A stretch of DNA of 50,399 bases. Source: Maricaulis sp. (lineage in GTDB: Bacteria > Pseudomonadota > Alphaproteobacteria > Caulobacterales > Maricaulaceae). Location of the stretch: NCBI RefSeq assembly GCF_030149235.1, contig NZ_JASBRW010000005.1, positions 1 through 50,399 of the forward strand, given 5' to 3'. A program made the translations under genes and the position numbers. The notes under the pieces were generated by a model. That model did no database searches. It was not told the origin of the DNA and saw only the letters and a list, made by a program, of their open reading frames with translations. Positions 26,196 through 35,405 of the stretch are shown here, piece by piece; the stretch's first letter is position 1; each line of letters opens with the position of its first letter.

Positions 26196-27866
26196 CTAGT
26201 CTTCGGCTGCGAACATATTGCCGAAGAAGCTATCCTCATTCCATGCCGGGGTCTCGTCGCTATCGGCGATTTCGCGCGCAATCAGGTAGTTGATATTGGC
26301 GAATTTGGCGCCCTGGTCGAAGAGTACTTCGAGCTCACCGTCGAGCTGGTCTGTCTGACGGTGATAATAGGTGTTGAGGAAGCCCATGAAGCCTTCCCCG
26401 CCATCCCAGCGCGGATCCGGAGACGCAAAACCCGTCATCAGGAAGAGCGAAGGCACGCCGACACGCACGAAGTTATAATGGTCCGAGCGCACGAAGAGCG
26501 ACTGTTCCGGGATCGGGTCTTCGCTGACAGCAATATCCATGCGGGCCGCCGCGCGCGAGGCGATCGGGCCGAGATTGGAGTGGTCGGAGCCAAAGGCCAC
26601 GACATCGGCGAAATCATAGACGATCACCGGCATGTCGAGATTGACATTGGCGACCATCGCATCGGCGGGGACCGTCGGATTGCGAGCGAAATGTTCGGAA
26701 CCGAGCAGGCCCTTTTCCTCTGCGGCGAGGGCCACGAACAGGACCGAACGGCGCGGTGCGCCCTGGGCCAGGAAGGTGCGGGCGGTTTCCAGCATGATGG
26801 AGATGCCCGAGGCGTTGTCGACTGCACCGTTACAGATGCCGTCCTGCTCGTCGCTGGACCGGCAGCCACCGCTCCCGCGCATGAATTCGGAAACCTGGCC
26901 GATATGATCCAGGTGAGCGGTCAGAACGACGTATTCATCGGCCAGTTCCGGATCGGTGCCGCGGATCATGCCGACGACATTGGGGTCCGCGAAGCTCTCC
27001 GACAGCGTGCGCTGGCGCAGGGTAACCGAGTGCGGCAAGTCGAAAACCGGATAGGTCGGCTCGTCTGCGCTCATGGTCGCGCGAACCTCTTCCAGCGACA
27101 TCTCCGCGCCCTCGAAGAAGGCCGTGCCGAGCATCGTGCCGACGGTGGCGTGGGCCTGGATATTGTCGAACGGCGAGGCGCCGGTCGCAGAGGTCAAGGC
27201 GGTGAACTCGCGGCTGGCAAAGCCTTCTGCCCAGCCCGCAGCCTGTTCATTGGTCATGGAATTGACCGTGATCATGCCGATAGCCCCGCGTGCAGCGGCG
27301 ACGGCCCGCTTGGTATTGCCGGAATTGTGGTGGGCGCGTTCCTCGCTGGGGAAGCCCGCCGGCACGCCATTCATGGTGACCACGATTTTGCCCTCGACAT
27401 CGAGGTCGGCATAGTCGTCATGGCCGCGATTGGCGGCGGACACGCCATAGCCGGCGAAGACCAGCTCGCCGGTGATCTCCGCTTCGCCATGGATCGGGTT
27501 GGCCCAGATCACCACGCCATCGCCCTGACCGTAGGTCTGGCCATTGAAGGTCAGCTGGTTGAACTCACCATCGGCGCGCATGTCCTGCATGGGCACGGCA
27601 GCGAAATAGGAGTTCTCGCCGTCGCCAGCCGGCTCGAGGCCCAGGAGGCGCATTTGCGAGGCGACATAATTGGCGGCGATTTCATAGCCGTCCGAGCCGG
27701 CATCGCGGCCGCCCATATAGTCTGAAGCCAGGAAGCGGATATGCGCTTCGATATTCTCCACGCTCACATCCGGCGTGAAGGGCTCATTCGATGCGGAGGT
27801 CTGCAAGCCTTCAAGGTCGCAAGCCGTCAACGCCAAACCGGCCAGAACCGGAACCAGATATTTCAT
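26196..27866 (-). CDS. M28 family zinc peptidase, lipoprotein (second copy, with inserted PA-like domain)
   Basis: Exported peptidase of 556 residues. N-terminus MKYLVPVLAGLALTACDLEG with lipobox LTAC. The M28 domain is interrupted at about residues 120-270 by a PA-like insert (GELVFAGYGVSAANRGHDDYADLDVEGKIVV, split here for clarity). Zinc site: LTAHLDHIGQ, GAVDNASG, ALAAEEKGLLGSEHF, VNLDMP and the final His in YYHRQTDQLD. Start at ATG 27866; GGGAGG is nine bases upstream, while the TTG at 27875 lies against that site. Longer relative of 11951-12937. Confidence 0.92.
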   Translation of the reverse strand: MKYLVPVLAGLALTACDLEGLQTSASNEPFTPDVSVENIEAHIRFLASDYMGGRDAGSDGYEIAANYVASQMRLLGLEPAGDGENSYFAAVPMQDMRADGEFNQLTFNGQTYGQGDGVVIWANPIHGEAEITGELVFAGYGVSAANRGHDDYADLDVEGKIVVTMNGVPAGFPSEERAHHNSGNTKRAVAAARGAIGMITVNSMTNEQAAGWAEGFASREFTALTSATGASPFDNIQAHATVGTMLGTAFFEGAEMSLEEVRATMSADEPTYPVFDLPHSVTLRQRTLSESFADPNVVGMIRGTDPELADEYVVLTAHLDHIGQVSEFMRGSGGCRSSDEQDGICNGAVDNASGISIMLETARTFLAQGAPRRSVLFVALAAEEKGLLGSEHFARNPTVPADAMVANVNLDMPVIVYDFADVVAFGSDHSNLGPIASRAAARMDIAVSEDPIPEQSLFVRSDHYNFVRVGVPSLFLMTGFASPDPRWDGGEGFMGFLNTYYHRQTDQLDGELEVLFDQGAKFANINYLIAREIADSDETPAWNEDSFFGNMFAAED

Positions 27867-27970
27867 AAGTCTCAACCTCCCCCGCGAGGTGCCAAAAAAC
27901 CCGCGCGACTATAGGGATTTGTAACGGCTGGACAACGCAGTGCGGTGTTAAATTTCAGAGAGAAACGCGC

Positions 27971-28675
27971 TCAGCCGGTTTCCACGCGCATCTTGTGAAC
28001 CAGCGTGATCGCCTCCTGCGTCACATCGCAACCATAGGCGAGCACGTCCACGCCGCGGCGTGCCGCATCGCGCAAGGCCTCGGCATAGGTGGGATCGATA
28101 TCCTCCGCCGGGCGCAGGACTTGGCAGTCGGACCGCTGCACCACGAAGAGCTGCACAGCGCGCTCCCCGGCCTCGGCCTTCAGCGCCAGCTCGCCCAGAT
28201 GCTTGGCGCCGCGCGAGGTGACCCCATCGGGAAACTCCGCCACCCCCGGTGCGCGCATCCAGTGCACATTCTTCACCTCGACCCAGCAAGGCGGACGAAC
28301 GTCGTCTTCCAGTAAGAGGTCGATGCGGGAGTTCTCGCCGTATTTCACTTCACGGCGCAGGCCGGCATAGCCGCTCAGCTCGGCGATCTTGTCGGCGGCC
28401 ACGGCTTCCTCGGCAATCTCGTTGGCGCGGGCGGGCAGGGCGCCGATCAGCGTGTTGTCGGCCTCGACCAGCTCCCAGGAATATTTCAGCTTGCGCTTGG
28501 GATTGTCCGACTTGGACAACCAGACGCGAAGGCCTTGCTCCTTGATCCCGGTCATCGCCCCGGTATTGGCACAATGCGCGGTCACCACCTCGCCGCCGGG
28601 CAGCTCCACATCGGCGAAGAAGCGCTTATAGCGTTTGACCAGGCGGCCTTCGATCAGGGGGGCGGTGAATTTCAT
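27971..28675 (-). CDS. sfsA: SfsA family protein
   Basis: A 234-residue protein of the SfsA family, named for stimulating sugar fermentation in E. coli and proposed to bind or cut nucleic acids; the real function is unsettled. Family blocks: LVKRYKRFFADVEL near residue 12, AHCANTGAMTGIKEQGLRVW near 35, YGENSRIDLLLEDD near 110 and WVEVKNVHW near 130, with the acidic and Lys residues of a nuclease-like core. The gene is divergent from the molybdopterin-binding-domain gene, 64 bases away. Confidence 0.93.
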   Translation of the reverse strand: MKFTAPLIEGRLVKRYKRFFADVELPGGEVVTAHCANTGAMTGIKEQGLRVWLSKSDNPKRKLKYSWELVEADNTLIGALPARANEIAEEAVAADKIAELSGYAGLRREVKYGENSRIDLLLEDDVRPPCWVEVKNVHWMRAPGVAEFPDGVTSRGAKHLGELALKAEAGERAVQLFVVQRSDCQVLRPAEDIDPTYAEALRDAARRGVDVLAYGCDVTQEAITLVHKMRVETG

Positions 28676-28739
28676 GGTTGGGCCTTTTGCGTTTCCGCCT
28701 CATATAACCGGTGAAGCGATTTTGGCGAGGCGTAGCATC

Positions 28740-29522
28740 ATGAGTGAGGCAAAGCGGGTCACGGCAGCAGTTCTGCTGATCGGGGACGAGGTCCTCTCCG
28801 GCCGCACGGCGGACAAGAACCTGCAGCAGATCGCGCAATTCCTCGCCCCGATCGGCATCAATGTCATCGAGTGCCGCACCGTGCCGGACGAGCAGGACGT
28901 CATTGTCGACGCCGTCAACACGCTGCGCGCCAGGGCGGATTATGTCTTCACCACCGGCGGGATCGGCCCGACGCATGACGACATCACCGCCGATGCCATC
29001 GCCGCCGCATTCGGCCTGCAAATCGATGTCCGCGCCGATGCGCTGGAGATTATCGAGGAATGGTATCGCAAGTCCGGCACCCCGCTGACGGACAGCCGCA
29101 AGCGCATGGCGCGTATCCCGGATGGCGCCTCGCTGATCGACAATCCCGTCACCGGTGCGCCGGGCTTCCAGACCGGCAATGTCTTCACATTGGCCGGGGT
29201 GCCCAAGATCGCCCGCGGCATGCTCGAGGATATCGCCCACCGGCTTGAGGGCGGTGCGGTGACGCTTTCGCGCTCGGTGAAAGGCGAGAACCTGCGCGAG
29301 GGCGATATCGCTGCCCGGCTCGGTGAGCTGCAGGAGCAATTCCCGCAGGTCTCGATCGGTTCCTATCCCTATTTCCTGGAAATCCAGGACGGCAAGATCC
29401 GCCGCGGTACCCACCTGGTCGCGCGTTCGACCGATCAGGCGGCGCTGGACCAGGTGATCGACACCATTGCCGGATATGTCGCCGAGCTCGGCCTTGTGCC
29501 GCAGATTGACCCGGACAAATAG
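28740..29522 (+). CDS. Molybdopterin-binding (MoaB/Mog, CinA N-terminal-like) domain protein
   Basis: A 260-residue protein with a MoCF/MPT-binding fold: AAVLLIGDEVLSGRTADKN near residue 10, YVFTTGGIGPTHDDITADAI near 70 and VTGAPGFQTGNVFTLAGVP near 140, the conserved loops that bind molybdopterin or a nucleotide. No C-terminal nicotinamide deamidase domain of full CinA is present, so this is the short type. The reaction is unknown. Start ATG at 28740 chosen from the family beginning; an earlier in-frame codon would run into sfsA. Confidence 0.88.
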   Translation: MSEAKRVTAAVLLIGDEVLSGRTADKNLQQIAQFLAPIGINVIECRTVPDEQDVIVDAVNTLRARADYVFTTGGIGPTHDDITADAIAAAFGLQIDVRADALEIIEEWYRKSGTPLTDSRKRMARIPDGASLIDNPVTGAPGFQTGNVFTLAGVPKIARGMLEDIAHRLEGGAVTLSRSVKGENLREGDIAARLGELQEQFPQVSIGSYPYFLEIQDGKIRRGTHLVARSTDQAALDQVIDTIAGYVAELGLVPQIDPDK

Positions 29523-29590
29523 CGCGTCCGCGGCCGAACTCTCACAGGCTTGATGAATATTCCGCCGCGAGATGGTCTTGATCTGGCCTC

Positions 29591-29615
29591 TTGATCGTCT
29601 GGTTGTGGCATAGTC
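29591..29615 (+). promoter_or_regulatory. Possible promoter of the vWA lipoprotein gene
   Basis: TTGATC at 29591-29596 and GCATAGTC at 29608-29615 have Caulobacter-type spacing and lie 42 bases before the ATG at 29657. Confidence 0.35.
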
Positions 29616-29656
29616 TTCTGCCCGGGACAAGGGCCCTGAGGGGCGGGAGATCATTG

Positions 29657-31336
29657 ATGAAAGCCAAGCTTTTCGCGTTCGCGTCTGTTTTGATGTTGTC
29701 GGCTTGTATGGCCACAACGCCACCACCGCCATCTCCGCCGCCCCCTGCGCCTCCGCCGCCACCGCCCCCGCCGGCTTATGGGCAGTCGGAAATGATTGCA
29801 GTGACAGGGGCCCGAATTATTCGTCGAGATTTTGTCGCTACGGGTCCGGTTGTGGTGGTTACGGACCATTCTGATGAAAACATGTTCAACCAGGACCGCG
29901 ACCGCTTCGAAGACGTTGACCCCAATCCGGTCGTCGCCGTCGCGGACGAGCCGGTCTCTACCTTCTCCATCGATGTCGATACCGCGTCCTACTCGGTTGT
30001 CCGCCGCCGCCTGGAAGACGGGCAATTACCGCCATCTGATGCAGTGCGGATCGAGGAGATGGTGAATTATTTCGATTATGAATACGCCCTGCCCGAGGGC
30101 ACGGATGCGCCCTTTGCCACCCATGTCGAGGTTATGCCGACACCGTGGAATGCGGACACCCAGCTCCTGCATATCGGCATCCAGGGCTATGATGTTGTGC
30201 CGGAGGAGCGCCCGCGGGCCAATCTGGTATTCCTGATCGATGTCTCCGGCTCGATGGGGGCGCCGGACAAGCTGCCCCTGGCTGTCGATGCCATGCACAT
30301 GCTGGTCGACGAGCTCGACCCGGACGACACGGTCTCGATCGTGGTTTATGCCGGCGCCGCCGGGGCCGTGCTGGAGCCGACCGAGGCACGCCATGCCCGC
30401 CGCATTCACAACGCGCTTGATCGCCTCTCCGCCGGGGGCTCCACCGCCGGGGGCGCTGGCCTGGCACTGGCCTATGACCTGGCCGAGCGCAATTTCGACC
30501 CCGAAGCGGTCAATCGCGTCATGCTTTTGACCGATGGCGATTTCAATGTCGGCCAGACACGCGATGAGAGCCTGGAAGACTTCATCACCCGCAAGCGCGA
30601 GAGCGGCATTTATCTGTCGATCATGGGCTTTGGCCGCGGCAATTATAACGACCTGCTGACGCAGACCCTGGCCCAGGCCGGCAATGGCACGGCCGGTTAT
30701 ATCGACAGCCGCCGTGAAGCGCGCCGCATGCTGGTCGAGGAAAGCGCGTCGTCACTCTTCCCGATCGCCAATGACGTGAAAATCCAGATCGAATTCAATC
30801 CGGCCCGGGTCTCCGAATACCGGCTGATCGGCTATGAAACGCGACTGCTGGACAATGCCGATTTCAACAATGACCGGGTCGATGCCGGCGAGATCGGTTC
30901 CGGCCATTCCGTGACGGCGATCTACGAGATCGCCGCACCGGGGTCCGATGGCCTCTTGCTGGAACCCTCGCGCTATCAGCCGCAGCCCGACCTGCCTGCC
31001 GATCTCGGCAATGAGTTCGCGCATCTTCGCCTGCGCTACAAGCGACCCGGCGAAGAGGACAGTCAGCTGATCGAGCGCCCCGTGACCACGGCCGATGCGG
31101 TGGAGACGTTCGAGGAGGCGGGTGATGAGGCCCGTTTCTCGGTCCATGTCGCCGGGTTCGCCCAGCTCTTGCGCGATGATCCCTATCTGCGCGATGCCGC
31201 CTATGACTGGTCGGCCATCCGCGATGGCGCGTCCGGCCTGGTCGGGGAGGATGAGCTGGGCTTCCGTGAGGAATTCCTCGGCCTAGTTGATCGTGCCCGC
31301 TATCTCGATGAAAGCGCGGGTCAGAAGACGCCCTAG
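29657..31336 (+). CDS. von Willebrand factor A domain lipoprotein (YfbK-like)
   Basis: A 559-residue exported protein. The signal peptide ends in lipobox LSAC (Cys17), then a Pro-rich stretch (residues 22-39). Residues 46-68 (MIAVTGARIIRRDFVATGP) resemble the N-terminal plug motif of TonB-dependent receptors. The vWF N-terminal domain follows (about 100-160), then the vWA domain with MIDAS DVSGSM (Asp195, Ser197, Ser199) and a C-terminal DUF3520-like part. Family members are YfbK-like; function unknown. I chose ATG 29657; an upstream ATG at 29591 would place the signal peptide 22 residues inside the protein. Ends before a strong terminator. Confidence 0.92.
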   Translation: MKAKLFAFASVLMLSACMATTPPPPSPPPPAPPPPPPPPAYGQSEMIAVTGARIIRRDFVATGPVVVVTDHSDENMFNQDRDRFEDVDPNPVVAVADEPVSTFSIDVDTASYSVVRRRLEDGQLPPSDAVRIEEMVNYFDYEYALPEGTDAPFATHVEVMPTPWNADTQLLHIGIQGYDVVPEERPRANLVFLIDVSGSMGAPDKLPLAVDAMHMLVDELDPDDTVSIVVYAGAAGAVLEPTEARHARRIHNALDRLSAGGSTAGGAGLALAYDLAERNFDPEAVNRVMLLTDGDFNVGQTRDESLEDFITRKRESGIYLSIMGFGRGNYNDLLTQTLAQAGNGTAGYIDSRREARRMLVEESASSLFPIANDVKIQIEFNPARVSEYRLIGYETRLLDNADFNNDRVDAGEIGSGHSVTAIYEIAAPGSDGLLLEPSRYQPQPDLPADLGNEFAHLRLRYKRPGEEDSQLIERPVTTADAVETFEEAGDEARFSVHVAGFAQLLRDDPYLRDAAYDWSAIRDGASGLVGEDELGFREEFLGLVDRARYLDESAGQKTP

Positions 31337-31353
31337 GCCAATGACAAAAGAAA

Positions 31354-31388
31354 ACGGGCGCGGAAAGCCATCCGCGCCCGTCTTTCAT
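31354..31388. terminator. Terminator between convergent genes
   Basis: ACGGGCGCGGA (31354-31364), loop AAGCCA, TCCGCGCCCGT (31371-31381), then CTTTCATT; on the other strand an A-rich stretch (31344-31353 complement gives T-rich) also lets it act bidirectionally for the vWA and oxygenase-like genes. Confidence 0.85.
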
Positions 31389-31402
31389 TCTGTCTCGGCC
31401 GC

Positions 31403-32026
31403 CTAGGCCAGCGTCAGTTCCGAGACATCGCGGAAATTGCCGATCTTGCCCTTGATGAAAGTGTTGAAGGCGATCGAATAGCGCGGCTGGTTGGTCACAT
31501 TCGTTTCGACGAAATGCTGCAGGCCGGATGAGAACAGCACCACATCATTCACTTTCGGCTTCACCACATTGACCGGCGTGTTGAACAGGTTGTGGCGTTC
31601 ACGCTCCGGGTTCAGCTCCAGCTGGCGATAGGTGCGGTGTTTGTCGAATACCATGCCCGCCACCGGCTCGGCCATCTCGGTGTAGTAAAGCGAACCCGAG
31701 ACGATGGAATTGGAGTGCGAGTGGCCGTGCATGCCGACATTGGGCGGATTGATCAGCGACCAGGACTGGGTGACGTAGAGTTTCTGGGAAATCCCCATCA
31801 CTTCCTTGGCGTAAAGATCGAGCGCGTCCTGAACGGCACCCGCGATCTTCTTCAGCGCCGGCTCCTCGAAAATATAGAGATTTTCCGAAATGTAGTTGGT
31901 CTTGTTGTTGATCATTTTCAGGTTTTTGATGAATTCAACCTGATCCGGCGTGATCGCATGACCGATATCCGCCCGGAAAAGCGGCTCTGCGAAAAGCGGC
32001 TGTACGCCATAATCCTTGATTGCCAT
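31403..32026 (-). CDS. Putative 2OG-Fe(II) oxygenase-like protein
   Basis: A 207-residue protein that resembles the TIGR02466/2OG-FeII_Oxy_5 group: MHGHSHSNSIVSGSLYY (residues 99-115), DVVLFSSGLQHFVETN (161-176) with His171, and Arg182 in PRYSIAFNTF as a likely 2-oxoglutarate anchor. The acidic metal ligand expected in an HxD/E motif is not evident, so activity is uncertain. Start ATG at 32026 with GGGGGAG eight bases upstream. Its base use is a little richer in AT than its neighbours, and homologs are often linked to phages. A lone gene next to a tRNA. Confidence 0.75.
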   Translation of the reverse strand: MAIKDYGVQPLFAEPLFRADIGHAITPDQVEFIKNLKMINNKTNYISENLYIFEEPALKKIAGAVQDALDLYAKEVMGISQKLYVTQSWSLINPPNVGMHGHSHSNSIVSGSLYYTEMAEPVAGMVFDKHRTYRQLELNPERERHNLFNTPVNVVKPKVNDVVLFSSGLQHFVETNVTNQPRYSIAFNTFIKGKIGNFRDVSELTLA

Positions 32027-32217
32027 GTGCAGCGCTCCCCCGTCCTTACTTGGCATGTTACATATCCGTAATAAGGACCCTGACGCAGGCCGCGCGAAGG
32101 TTCAAGATCGGGGGCTGATATTCATCCCTGGCGCGAAAGCCCGTCTGCCCCGTTCAACCTGCCGAGCACGCTGGAACAAGGCCTGAACCCGTGTAGGATC
32201 ACGCCCGTCTACCCGGC

Positions 32218-32304
32218 GCGGGCGTGGCGGAATTGGTAGACGCAGCAGACTTAAAATCTGCCGGCCGCAAGGTCATGCCGGTTCAAGTCCGGCCGCCCGC
32301 ACCA
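32218..32304 (+). tRNA. tRNA-Leu (UAA)
   Basis: An 87-base tRNA with the acceptor stem GCGGGCG (32218-32224) pairing with CGCCCGC (32294-32300), then ACCA, so the CCA end is encoded. The anticodon loop CTTAAAA in the stem GCAGA/TCTGC gives anticodon TAA. A long variable arm (CCGGCCGCAAGGTCATGCCGG region) is typical of leucine tRNAs, and GGTTCAAGTCC forms the T arm. Confidence 0.97.
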
Positions 32305-32309
32305 TCCTT

Positions 32310-32330
32310 CCCCCGGGACTTGATCCGGGG
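32310..32330. repeat. REP-like hairpin after tRNA-Leu
   Basis: CCCCGG (32311-32316 region), loop around GACTTGAT, CCGGGG (32325-32330). It shares GGACTTGATCCGG with the arms of the 12960-13067 element. It may act as the tRNA terminator or be a copy of that repeat. The rest of the 32305-32460 spacer shows no gene. Confidence 0.5.
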
Positions 32331-32460
32331 TTCGGGTGGCAGGCCACCCGCAGCGCGCACCCTGGGGCGAAGGAGGGCCTCAGCGCCATCCCCCGCTTAG
32401 CCTCGTGGCCTCCGGATTTGACCTCTTTCCTCATCTCCCGGATCGGTTCAGCTTGGCGCC

Positions 32461-35334
32461 ATGTCATCTGACCGTCCGCTTTTGAGAGATCTCGCACCCC
32501 TCCCGGGCCCAGTGCCGGGGGAGGCAGGGCTGTTTTTTGCAGAGTGGGATGAGGCGCATCTTGCGGCCCTGGCGCCCGCGCGCGGTTTCCTGGAAAGCGT
32601 GTTTGCGCATGCGCCCTATCTCGGCCGGTTGGCACAGCGCCGGCGCGGGACGCTGCTGGCATTGACTGGAAAGGCTGTCAGCCATGTTGTCGACAGCGCC
32701 ATCAACGCCGCCTTCGAGGCCGCACAGACCGCTCCGGACATCGCCGCTTTCGACATCGCCTTGCGCCGCGCCAAGGCGGATATGCATCTCGCGGTGGGGC
32801 TGGGTGATCTCGCCGGAGCCCTGCCATTGAGCCAGGTCACCGGCGCGGTAACCCGCTTTGCCGATGCCGCCGTCAGCGCCGCGCTTTATGCGCATGTCCG
32901 TTTCAATGCCGCGCTGGGGCGCTGTGCTGAGCCGGTCTCGCTCGACAATCCGCTGCCCGGCCTTTTCGTGCTGGCGCTGGGCAAGATGGGCGGTAGGGAG
33001 TTGAATTATTCCTCCGACATCGATCTCGTCGTTCTGTTCGACGCCGAGAGGATCGCCCTACCGGACGGTCAGGAGATGCGCAAACGCCTGCCGCGCCTGA
33101 TCCAGGCCATGGCCAAATCGCTGCAGGAGGTGACGGCAGAGGGCTATGTCTTCCGCACCGATCTGCGCCTGCGGCCCGATCCGGGCGCGACGCCGGTGGC
33201 GCTGTCGACCGATGCGGCCTTTCACTATTACGAGACGCTGGGCATGACCTGGGAACGCGCCGCCTGGATCAAGGCGCGCCCCTGTGCCGGCGATGTGGAG
33301 GCGGGCCAGCGCTATATCGAGGCGATGCAGCCCTTTATCTGGCGCCGGGCGCTGGATTATGCCGCCATCGACGATATCCGCTCGCTTGCGCGACAGATCC
33401 AGACTGTCGGGCGGCGCGCCGAGATCCGTCCGGCCGGGCATGATCTGAAACTGGGCCAGGGCGGTATCCGCGAGATCGAGTTTTTCGTCCAGGTGCCGCA
33501 ACTCGTCATGGGCGGGCGCAACAGGGAGGTCCGCACCCCGGCAACCCGCGATGCGCTCGCGGCTTTGACCACGGCCGGCGCGGTGGAAGCGCCGATCGCC
33601 CAGGCTCTGGTGCAGGATTATATCCGCCTGCGCCAATGGGAGCATCGCATCCAGATGCGCCAGGACGAGGCGAGCCAGGCCGTGCCCGCGGATGAGGCGG
33701 CCCGCGCCAGCCTGGCCGCATTGGCCGGGTTTGAAACGCGGGCGGAATTCGAGGCCGAGATCGAGGCGGTCCTGACCCGTGTGCACGGGCATTTCTCCGA
33801 CCAGTTCGAACAGGACAGGCCGCTGGCATCGCAGGCCGGCTCACTGGTCCTCACCGGGGTCGAGCCGACACCGGATACTCTGACGACGCTCGCCCGCCTC
33901 GGCTTTGCCGAACCGGACCGGATCTGGTTCCGGCTCAATGGCTGGGCCGCCGGAAAGATCCGCGCCCTGCGCACTGACCGGGCGCGGCGCCTGTTTGCGC
34001 AATGGGCTCCGCAGCTGGTCGACACGCTGGCCGAAACCGGTGAACCCGACGCCGCCTTTGCCCGTTTCTCGGCCTTCTTCGAGGGCCTGCCCATGGGCGT
34101 GCAGCCGCTCTCGCTGTTGATGAATGAGCCGGGCCTGGCGGCGGACCTGATCGGCATCTTGCTCCTGGCGCCGCGCATGGCCAGCGATCTTGCCCGCCGT
34201 CCGGAGCTCATCGATGCCATGCTGGATCAGCGTTTTGCGATCCCGGTTGACAGCGATCCGACCGGCGCCTTCCGCCAGCGTCTGCTCAAGGCGAGCCCGG
34301 ACGGGATGGTCTTCGAGGATGTGCTCAACCAGGTGCGCCGCACGGTGCGCGAAGAGCGTTTGCGGGTCGGGACACAGATCCTGCGCGGCACGATTGAGGC
34401 CAGTGCCGCCGGTGCGGCGTTTTCCGATATGGCGGATGCGTCCATAGAGCGCCTCGCGGCGGCCTGTCTGGCCGAGGCTGAGCGTCGTTATGGTGAGGCC
34501 CCGAGTAAATGGGCGGTGATCGGGCTGGGCAAGCTGGGCGGGCGCGAGCTGTCCGCTGACAGCGATCTCGATATCATGGTCGTACATGAAGCACCGGTAG
34601 AGGCCCAGACCTGGTTCACCCGCTTCACCCAGCGCCTGGTGTCCGCCCTGTCGGTGCCGACCGAGGAGGGCGAGCTCTACCAGGTCGATATGCAATTGCG
34701 TCCCTCCGGAAAGGCGGGGCCCGTGGCGGTGCAATTCAGCCGGTTTGAAAGCTATTATGGCGGTGAGGCTTGGACCTGGGAGCGCATGGCCCTGACCCGC
34801 TCGCGCCTGATCACCGGCGATCCGGGATTGTCAGAGCGGATCGGCTCGGCCATCGAGACCGTTCTGCGCCAGGCCGGTGAGGCTACGACGATCATCGCCG
34901 ATGCGCGCGACATGCGGACCCGGCTGGAAGAGGCCAAGCCGGCCCGCTCGCCCTGGGATCTTAAGGCCCGTATAGGCGGTATCCAGGATATCGAGTTCAT
35001 CGCCCAGACCCTGCAACTCGTGCATGCTGACCGGCTCGGGGCCGCCGAGGCCTCGACGTCTGCCGCGCTGGCGCGCCTGGCCGAAGCGGAGATCATCGAG
35101 CCTGACGATGCGCGCGCCCTGGCCGACAGCCTGACGCTTTATCTTTCCCTGTCCCAGCTCTTGCGCGTCGCGCATGGCTCCGGTTTTGACCCGGACCGGG
35201 CCAGCAAGGGTGCGATCGGTGCGTTGTGCCAGTCCTGTTCCAGTCCGGATCTTGACTCGCTCAAGGCCGATCTCGACGCTCGGGCCGAGCGGGTGAGAGC
35301 GCTGTTCGAGCGCTATATTCATCTAGCTGAATAA
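32461..35334 (+). CDS. glnE: Bifunctional glutamine synthetase adenylyltransferase/adenylyl-removing enzyme
   Basis: Adds AMP to and removes it from glutamine synthetase in response to PII proteins, controlling nitrogen assimilation. Two nucleotidyltransferase domains: N-terminal adenylyl-removing half with GKMGGRELNYSSDIDLVV (about residues 176-193) and TDLRLRPDPG, and C-terminal adenylyltransferase half with GLGKLGGRELSADSDLDI (about 685-702) and VDMQLRPSGKAG. Both metal-binding Asp pairs are intact, with helical linkers between. Length 957 is typical. GlnE is expected to be regulated by PII, whose gene is not in this window. Confidence 0.97.
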   Translation: MSSDRPLLRDLAPLPGPVPGEAGLFFAEWDEAHLAALAPARGFLESVFAHAPYLGRLAQRRRGTLLALTGKAVSHVVDSAINAAFEAAQTAPDIAAFDIALRRAKADMHLAVGLGDLAGALPLSQVTGAVTRFADAAVSAALYAHVRFNAALGRCAEPVSLDNPLPGLFVLALGKMGGRELNYSSDIDLVVLFDAERIALPDGQEMRKRLPRLIQAMAKSLQEVTAEGYVFRTDLRLRPDPGATPVALSTDAAFHYYETLGMTWERAAWIKARPCAGDVEAGQRYIEAMQPFIWRRALDYAAIDDIRSLARQIQTVGRRAEIRPAGHDLKLGQGGIREIEFFVQVPQLVMGGRNREVRTPATRDALAALTTAGAVEAPIAQALVQDYIRLRQWEHRIQMRQDEASQAVPADEAARASLAALAGFETRAEFEAEIEAVLTRVHGHFSDQFEQDRPLASQAGSLVLTGVEPTPDTLTTLARLGFAEPDRIWFRLNGWAAGKIRALRTDRARRLFAQWAPQLVDTLAETGEPDAAFARFSAFFEGLPMGVQPLSLLMNEPGLAADLIGILLLAPRMASDLARRPELIDAMLDQRFAIPVDSDPTGAFRQRLLKASPDGMVFEDVLNQVRRTVREERLRVGTQILRGTIEASAAGAAFSDMADASIERLAAACLAEAERRYGEAPSKWAVIGLGKLGGRELSADSDLDIMVVHEAPVEAQTWFTRFTQRLVSALSVPTEEGELYQVDMQLRPSGKAGPVAVQFSRFESYYGGEAWTWERMALTRSRLITGDPGLSERIGSAIETVLRQAGEATTIIADARDMRTRLEEAKPARSPWDLKARIGGIQDIEFIAQTLQLVHADRLGAAEASTSAALARLAEAEIIEPDDARALADSLTLYLSLSQLLRVAHGSGFDPDRASKGAIGALCQSCSSPDLDSLKADLDARAERVRALFERYIHLAE

Positions 35335-35405
35335 AAAGCGACGGATTTCTGCTGGAGGCGCGTTTGAGGAGTAAGCGAGGCCCACAGGATAAGGAAATCC
35401 TTTCG

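Noticed and set aside
26163-27725. Open frame of 520 codons opposite the second M28 gene
   Set aside because: Antisense shadow; it begins in the terminator hairpin and has no domain.
31403-32304. Integrated element in tRNA-Leu
   Set aside because: No integrase, no repeat of the tRNA end and no run of unknown genes; only a weak hint remains, which is listed as a low-interest finding.
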